NCBI RefSeq assembly: GCF_036577625.1
Contig: NZ_JARBDC010000087.1
Span: 25,152-89,151, forward strand
Direction: 5' to 3'
DNA: 64,000 bases
From: Paenibacillus_AB sp036577625
Lineage (GTDB): Bacteria; Bacillota; Bacilli; Paenibacillales; NBRC-103111
Translations under genes and position numbers: made by a program
The notes under the pieces: generated by a model
The model's input: only the letters and a program-made list of their open reading frames with translations
What the model was told of the DNA's origin: nothing
The model's database searches: none
Shown: positions 59,097 to 64,000 of the stretch, piece by piece
How the letters are laid out: each line of letters begins with the position of its first letter
Position numbering within the stretch: position 1 is the stretch's first letter

Positions 59097-61049
59097 TTAT
59101 TTTTTATCCAAGCTGTCGACCAGGTCGCGAATCATCATGTACGTGTCGCCGTTGTTCAGCTTCTGCTTGTCCGCGATGTCGTCGACGGTCCCCTGCTTCA
59201 GCATCCCTTTCGCCTGCAGCTCCTGCACCGCCTGTCCGGCCTGTACGTCGAGTCCCGCGGCTTTCGCGATCGTCCATGCGGCCTGAACGAGCGTGAGCGG
59301 CTGCTTCGCCGGGTCCTGCAGACCCGCCAACGCCGATGCCGGATCGCCAGGCAGCTTTTTCACCCGTTTTACGCCCTGCATCAAATTGACCATCCGCTGC
59401 GGGTTCGAGTCCGGCGCCGTGTCGAAGCCTTTGTTGTCGTACCCGCCGATGACGAGTCCCATGCCGACGACCGTCTTCAGACCCGGATACGCCTTCTGCT
59501 CCATATACGGCTCCGGCTTCGGCTCATACGGCTTCAGCACCATGCCCTGCTTGTTCAGCATATCCTGCAGCTGCGCGATTTGCTCCTTCGAGGCGGACAG
59601 CTGGCGGAACGTAACGCCCTTGTCCTGGGCGAGCTTGACGGCGGCTCCGGCCGCTTCCGCGGTCGCCATGCCGACCGGAATTACCCGGGCGCTGCCGTGC
59701 GGCAGCGTGTCGAAGCTCGCCGAACGGCCGACGACGAGCAGCCCGTCGACCTTTTGCGGGACGATCGACCGGAACGGGATCGCGTATTTGAGCGGATGGC
59801 TCATGACCGCCCCGTTGTCGGTCGGCGATGTGCGTTGAATGTCGACCGGATACGAACCGAATGCGATCCGGTCCCACTGGTCGCGGTTTTCCAGCACGTC
59901 GATCATCGAGAGCCGGTATTCGCCGATCATATGGCGCGTTTCCCGGACGTACAGCTCCGGCGCCGTGCCGTCCAGCTCCAGGCCGGCGAATTCCGGGTAC
60001 AGCTTCTTCATATGGTCGAGCACGTACGGCAGTTCCGTCTTGCCGATCTCGAACGCTTCCGCGCGCGACTTCGGGTCGAGCCCGTCGATACCGAAAATTT
60101 GCAGCGCGTTGATCAAAATCGTATCGTCGTTTTGACGCCCGATGTTGAGACCGCGCATCTTGACCCGCTCTTTGTTGTTCGGCGGATATTTCTGCATTTC
60201 CCCGTAGCCCCATGCGCTTCTTTCGTTCGCGTCGGTATTCGGGTCGCCGTCGTCCTTCAGCCGCTTCTGCACTTGCTTCCAGACGTCCGGCGTCACGTTT
60301 TTGAGCCGGAAGACGAGCGTTACCGCCATTCTCGATTTCTCGTCGCCCAGATCGGCGCGTCCGATCGTGAACGGAACGCCCGCGGCGGCGGCGATGTCGG
60401 CATCCTGCGTCGCGTCGATCACCGATTTCGCGGCGATTTCCTGCTTGCTGCCGTCCGCCTTCGTGACGGTAACGCCGACGACCTTTTGCGCACCGCCCGT
60501 TCCGGCGGCCATCTTCGGCTCGATCGACTTCGTTTTCATCAGCAGATCGATGTTTTTCTCGTTTTTCACCATCGCGTAGAAAGCGTTCGCCGCCGTCACG
60601 ACGTCGAAGGAATCGCCTTCCACCTGCTTGTACCATTCGCTGAACAGACCCTCGTTCAAAATGTCCGCCTTGCCCGGAATAAGGCTGTTTTTTTCCCGGT
60701 CGTAATTGTGGTCGAGGCTGTTGAGCCAGCCGAGCGTCATGAGGCCGCCCAAAATGTCCCGGTCGCGGCCGTCCACGAGCAGCGTGCTCAGCCCGTTGCG
60801 GGCTGCGGAAACGGCGGCGGCGACCCCTTCCGGATCGGTGCCGACGACGACGACGTCGTAGGCGTTTTTAACGTTCGCAGTCGATTGAACGGGTTGAAGC
60901 TGTCCCGGCGTAACCGTCGCGCTTTTTCCGTTGAAGTCCCAGAGCAGTCCGACGGCCGTCGCTGCCGCGATGATCACGGCGACTCCGATCAGCGTCAGCA
61001 ACACGACTACATTTTTGCGTGCGGTCCTGCGGTCTACGTGGCGAGCCAT
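59097..61049 (-). CDS. Membrane-anchored FAD-dependent oxidoreductase
   Basis: A 650-residue FAD_oxidored-family protein with an N-terminal membrane segment (about 14-38, VVVLLTLIGVAVIIAAATAV) after a basic start, so the catalytic part is outside the membrane. The FAD motif is YDVVVVGTDPEGVAAAVSAA, where the usual third Gly region is altered (G-T-D-P-E-G). A second conserved block is 'VDGLLVVGRSASFDTLPHGSARV'. The C-terminal 140 residues are an extra helical domain. ATG 61049 is chosen over 61058 on ribosome-site spacing. The substrate is unknown. Confidence 0.82.
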   Translation of the reverse strand: MARHVDRRTARKNVVVLLTLIGVAVIIAAATAVGLLWDFNGKSATVTPGQLQPVQSTANVKNAYDVVVVGTDPEGVAAAVSAARNGLSTLLVDGRDRDILGGLMTLGWLNSLDHNYDREKNSLIPGKADILNEGLFSEWYKQVEGDSFDVVTAANAFYAMVKNEKNIDLLMKTKSIEPKMAAGTGGAQKVVGVTVTKADGSKQEIAAKSVIDATQDADIAAAAGVPFTIGRADLGDEKSRMAVTLVFRLKNVTPDVWKQVQKRLKDDGDPNTDANERSAWGYGEMQKYPPNNKERVKMRGLNIGRQNDDTILINALQIFGIDGLDPKSRAEAFEIGKTELPYVLDHMKKLYPEFAGLELDGTAPELYVRETRHMIGEYRLSMIDVLENRDQWDRIAFGSYPVDIQRTSPTDNGAVMSHPLKYAIPFRSIVPQKVDGLLVVGRSASFDTLPHGSARVIPVGMATAEAAGAAVKLAQDKGVTFRQLSASKEQIAQLQDMLNKQGMVLKPYEPKPEPYMEQKAYPGLKTVVGMGLVIGGYDNKGFDTAPDSNPQRMVNLMQGVKRVKKLPGDPASALAGLQDPAKQPLTLVQAAWTIAKAAGLDVQAGQAVQELQAKGMLKQGTVDDIADKQKLNNGDTYMMIRDLVDSLDKK

Positions 61050-61173
61050 GAATCCCATCCTATTCTACTATTGTAAAATGACAACCAAAGTGTATCATAA
61101 TCCGCTCTTTCGGGCAAAAGCGTGCCCGCTCCGGAAGATTCCGCGATACGAGACGGCGGAGCGGCCGGGCATT

Positions 61174-61200
61174 AAAAAACACCAACCGGTTGGTTGATGT
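61174..61200 (-). terminator. Terminator after the sigma/VOC chimera
   Basis: ACATCAACC and GGTTGGTGT pair (one G-T) around AACC, followed by T6 on the reverse strand, 13 nt past the stop. Confidence 0.85.
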
Positions 61201-61212
61201 TTGTCCGAAAGT

Positions 61213-61830
61213 TTATTTATATTGAATCAGGCCAAACTGCACGCCGACCGGATCGGCAAAGTAGGCGAGATAAAAAGCTCCGAGGTCCATTTTCGCCTCA
61301 ATGACGGTCGCGCCGTTTTCGACCGCTTTGTCAAGCGATTCGTCGATCGAATCGACCTGGATTTGGAGGCGGGTGCCGTGCTGAAAATGGGCCGGGCCCG
61401 CGGCGATGCCGCCGTCGATTCCCGGCTTGTCGCCGGAGCCCGTAATCGCGGTTCTATATCCCCACTGCGGCTCCGATACGTCCCAGCCGAAGACGGACGA
61501 GAAAAAACGCGCCTGCTCTTCCGGATTTTGACTGCTTACAAACCGAGCGCCTCGTCGATCTCCAAACCGTCTTCGGCATCGATTTCGCCCACATTTTCTT
61601 CCTCGTATTCCTCCAGCTTGCAGCGGCTGTTGCCTGTGGGATAAAGCGGATAAAGAGGCGAACGATTTCAGCAGCGTATCCTGAAATAAATCTTCCCCGT
61701 CCCAAGACGAGCCGGTCAGCTTCCTGCAGTAATTCCACAGCTCGGATCGATACGGGCCTATCGCCTCGACGAAAGTTCCCCACGGACCGACCGCGCTTTC
61801 GCCGACAAGCTGCAGCTCTGTTTTAGTCAA
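61213..61830 (-). pseudogene. Chimeric remnant: ECF sigma factor 5' end joined to VOC-family 3' end
   Basis: A TTG start at 61830 has AAAGGAGG 6 nt upstream. The first 60 codons are sigma region 2 (YRSELWNYCRKLTGSSWDGEDLFQDTLLKSFASLSAL). Then the sigma reading continues only in another frame (CKLEEYEEENVGEIDAEDG... to a TAA). In the original frame the protein instead runs into a glyoxalase/VOC domain lacking its first strand ('PEEQARFFSSVFGWDVSEPQWGY', to 'YFADPVGVQFGLIQYK'). Region 4 of the sigma factor is gone. A deletion with frame change has fused two genes. A 205-residue hybrid could be made but is unlikely to be functional as a sigma factor. Confidence 0.75.
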
Positions 61831-62076
61831 GTTTTGCCTCCTTTCCAGCCCTTCTACTAGAATAACGAAATTGGGGTTCGAATCCATAGGGGCTCGAACT
61901 TATTTTTTTGGCGTACCCGATAAGGAGGTGAGTCGGCGGACAACGAGGAATACGGCCTTTACGTCGTATTCGAACCGCGGCTTGCGGCCGTCGGCTATTT
62001 TTTGGAATCGAATGGCAGCCGATCCGTTTATGATACAATGATGTTGGTTGACCGATAGACGATGGGAGAGGAATAC

Positions 62077-62337
62077 ATGAAACGGACGATAATCGGCGGA
62101 ATCCTCACGTTTACGGGCTGCTCGATCTGTTTGAGCATTTTGATCGTCGCGGCTTTATACGTGCCGAACATTACGTCATGGTCGGGGTCCAAGCTTTGGT
62201 TCGCGATTTTCGGCGCGAAGCGGTACGGGAACGAAGTGGTGCAGAGCTTGTTTTTGGGCTTCCCGTTTTTCGCCGGCTTGCTGCTGTTCGCGGTCGGTCT
62301 GGTCATTTTGGCGATTCAATATTTCGAGAAAGAATAA
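62077..62337 (+). CDS. Small two-helix membrane protein (86 aa)
   Basis: An 86-residue protein with two hydrophobic helices: about 4-27 (IIGGILTFTGCSICLSILIV) and about 61-80 (GFPFFAGLLLFAVGLVILAI), linked by a short polar loop. GGAGAGG precedes the ATG at 62077 and TACAAT at 62033-62038 is a likely -10. No domain was recognised. It precedes the serine-hydrolase gene by 97 nt in the same direction. Confidence 0.7.
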   Translation: MKRTIIGGILTFTGCSICLSILIVAALYVPNITSWSGSKLWFAIFGAKRYGNEVVQSLFLGFPFFAGLLLFAVGLVILAIQYFEKE

Positions 62338-62434
62338 GCGGACCTTACGCATACTGCCCCATTAGTCCGGGGAGCGGCCGGCCGACTGCGAGAACGACTG
62401 GACGGTTGCGACCCGATCCCGAAGGAGGGAACCT

Positions 62435-63457
62435 GTGCGCCTGGAACGATGTCTGGAAGAGGACGTCTTTGCCGAGCTGAATCGCTACGTCCTCGAAACG
62501 CAGCGGCGGATCGCGGCTTCGGCCGCCTCCGTCATGGTCGTTCGCGACGGCGTCATCGTGAACGAATGGTATGGCGGCCGCCACGATCATGCGGAAGGCA
62601 GCCGTCCTGTCGACGCCGACTCGCAGTTCAACGTCGCCTCGATCCGCAAAACGTTTTTGGGCTTTGCGGCAAGCCTCGCCCTGCATGAAGGGAAACTGCG
62701 CAGCATCGACGATCCCGTCGCCGCGTATTTGGACGACGTGGACGAAGCGGTCGTCGCGAATACGACGATCCGTCATCTGCTCACGCATACGCACGGGCTG
62801 CTGAACCCGGACCAAAGGCTGTTTCCGCCCGGCGCGAGATGGAAATACAACAACGCGGGCGTCCATTTGCTCACCCGGATCGTCCGGAAGCTGTACGGCC
62901 TTCCGCTCGCCCGGCTAATCGAGGAGAGACTGTTCGTTCCGTACGGGTTTACGCAAACGGGCTGGAGAACCGAACCAACCGACAAGCTCGTGTGGGTGGG
63001 CGGTTCGTACGCAAGCGACCGGGGGGAGGAAGCGAATATGTTCGCCAGCACGCAGGAATTGGCGGCGCTCGGCTACCTGCATTTGACGAAAGGAGAGCAT
63101 CTCGGAAGCCGCCATGCGCCGCCTTCCGTATTCGAACGGACGACGGCGGTCGCGTCGCCGGCCGGACTGGACGATCGCTGGCCGCGGAACGGCTTTTTTT
63201 GGCAGGTGCAGGACAAGCCGCGGTCTTTTTCCGAGCTGGGCGAAACGCTGCCGGCGGGCTCGTACCAGTCGCTCGGCATGTACGGCAACGCCCTGCTCGT
63301 CATCCCCCGGCATAACGTCGTGGCGGTGCGCATGCTGAACCAGACGGAGCGCAACCCCGCCGGCTACGATTATTTGAAAGATATCAAGACGTTCGGGGAT
63401 ATCGCGCTGAAGTGCGTCATGCGAATGCGGGACGCGGCCGGACGCGGGACGGAATAG
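62435..63457 (+). CDS. Serine hydrolase of the beta-lactamase/class C PBP family
   Basis: A 340-residue protein with the S-x-x-K motif at Ser69-Ile-Arg-Lys72 and Y-x-N at Tyr138-Asn-Asn140. A third motif of H/K-x-G type is not evident by eye in the C-terminal part, where 'SLGMYGNALLVIPRHNVVAV' occupies the expected place. No signal peptide, so it is probably cytoplasmic, which argues against a true beta-lactamase and for an esterase or peptidase of the family. GTG start with AAGGAGG 6 nt upstream. Confidence 0.85.
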   Translation: MRLERCLEEDVFAELNRYVLETQRRIAASAASVMVVRDGVIVNEWYGGRHDHAEGSRPVDADSQFNVASIRKTFLGFAASLALHEGKLRSIDDPVAAYLDDVDEAVVANTTIRHLLTHTHGLLNPDQRLFPPGARWKYNNAGVHLLTRIVRKLYGLPLARLIEERLFVPYGFTQTGWRTEPTDKLVWVGGSYASDRGEEANMFASTQELAALGYLHLTKGEHLGSRHAPPSVFERTTAVASPAGLDDRWPRNGFFWQVQDKPRSFSELGETLPAGSYQSLGMYGNALLVIPRHNVVAVRMLNQTERNPAGYDYLKDIKTFGDIALKCVMRMRDAAGRGTE

Positions 63458-63547
63458 CGGAACCGGGCGGGAGCCGCTCCCGGAAAACGGCCTCCCCGTC
63501 CCGGATCCGAATAAGCGGCGAAAAGGTCCGCTCGATTTCCCCCCGAC

Positions 63548-63594
63548 AAAAAAGCGGCGGCCGGAACGCCTTCATGCGTCCCGGACCGCCGCTT
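63548..63594 (-). terminator. Terminator after the HEAT-repeat gene
   Basis: AAGCGGCGG and CCGCCGCTT pair with an inner TCCGG/CCGG stem, followed by T6 on the reverse strand. Confidence 0.85.
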
Positions 63595-63606
63595 GCGCGC
63601 GATCGA

Positions 63607-64000
63607 TTACGGATAAAACGTGCTGGCCGGAGTCGTTGTCGGACACCACCGCGCCGGACGCAAAAAGTCGAGCAGCGCGTCCTTCGCCTTGGCCGTGCCG
63701 ATATAGTACAGCGCTTCCGCCGCATGGGCCCGTACGTAGCGGTTGCTGTCGTCCAGGGCGGCGATCAGGCTCGGAACCGCCCCTTCCGCCCGCGCTCCCC
63801 ACTTCGCCAGCGACAAGCCCGCCGTGAAGCGCACTTGGGCGTCCTCGTCCTGCAGCGCGCGCGACAGCGTCTCCGCGCCGACGCCCGGCGGATTCGCGGC
63901 GCGCCATGCGCCGATCGAGCCGAGCGCGTCGACCGCGGCGCACCGCAGCCGGGCGGACGGATGCGCCGCCAGCCGCGCCAGCGCCTGCACCGCCTCCTCC
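63607..64000 (-). CDS. HEAT-repeat protein, C-terminal part (truncated by window edge)
   Basis: The reverse-strand frame is open from the window edge to a stop at 63607, about 130 residues. It shows helical HEAT repeats of about 31-34 residues: 'ARLRCAAVDALGSIGAW', 'AQVRFTAGLSLAKWGA', 'RYVRAHAAEALYYIGTAKAKDAL'. The last 15 residues (ARWCPTTTPASTFYP) leave the repeat pattern. Such proteins bind other proteins; some relatives are phycobilisome-lyase-like in name only. The start lies outside the window. Confidence 0.78.
   Translation of the reverse strand, partial: EEAVQALARLAAHPSARLRCAAVDALGSIGAWRAANPPGVGAETLSRALQDEDAQVRFTAGLSLAKWGARAEGAVPSLIAALDDSNRYVRAHAAEALYYIGTAKAKDALLDFLRPARWCPTTTPASTFYP

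Noticed and set aside
61922..62058. Protein-like frame (DNEEYGLYVVFEPRL...) behind a strong GGAGGTGA site
   Set aside because: No ATG, GTG or TTG stands at a usable distance in that frame; possibly a decayed small gene, but not supportable.
1..64000. Mobile elements, prophage, integron, tRNA or rRNA genes
   Set aside because: No transposase, integrase, phage structural gene, cloverleaf or rRNA-like stretch was recognised on either strand; a tRNA/rRNA scan was not possible here.

Overview
The window looks like chromosome from a high-GC member of the Paenibacillaceae (Cohnella/Paenibacillus type). This is an inference from strong GGAGG-type ribosome sites, frequent GTG/TTG starts, a T-box in front of hisS-aspS, a BmrCD-type heterodimeric exporter, YtcQ/LplBC-type sugar uptake with a membrane-bound AraC sensor-regulator, a Btr-type AraC/siderophore-binding fusion, MupG, and CD3324, DUF402 and DUF5316 family proteins. 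I found no transposase, integrase, phage gene, CRISPR array, rRNA or tRNA.

Layout. 1-3.7 kb: end of a beta-propeller gene, a CD3324-type regulator broken by a stop codon, a 1-kb non-coding stretch with two kinds of repeat, and a divergent purA homologue. 3.8-8 kb: LysR regulator, catalase, Hsp20, nitrilase-family hydrolase. 8.4-15.6 kb: a Fur-box siderophore-binding lipoprotein and its AraC regulator, then a bmrCD-type exporter operon behind a leader peptide and terminator. 15.7-25 kb: SGNH hydrolase, DUF402 protein, broken DUF5316 gene, MFS exporter, LysR/ilvE, mntH, rarA. 25-34 kb: MarR-MmpL operon, DUF4097 protein, a collagen-like/beta-propeller surface protein, an IF-3 paralogue, a lipoprotein. 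34-47 kb: two sugar-type uptake loci (AraC, FAD oxidoreductase, solute-binding protein, MupG; and sensor-regulator, two permeases, solute-binding protein, amidohydrolase, Rieske protein). 47-50 kb: a histidinol-dehydrogenase homologue behind a short leader with three consecutive His codons and competing hairpins, plus a response-regulator pseudogene. 50-64 kb: kinase-like ATPase, nadE, twin P-loop ATPase, PrmC-like methyltransferase, the T-box hisS-aspS-tcdA operon, a membrane-anchored FAD oxidoreductase, a sigma-factor/VOC chimera, a beta-lactamase-fold hydrolase and a HEAT-repeat protein running off the end.

Two transcription-attenuation arrangements stand out: one before the bmrCD-like exporter (26-codon leader, U-tract terminator) and one before the hisD homologue (13-residue leader ending Tyr-His-His-His-Thr, antiterminator and terminator sharing one arm). 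The intergenic regions also carry two families of dispersed repeats, and four genes are visibly decayed (two in-frame stops, one internal deletion with frameshift and stop, one deletion chimera). All homology calls are from reading the translated sequence; no database search was run.
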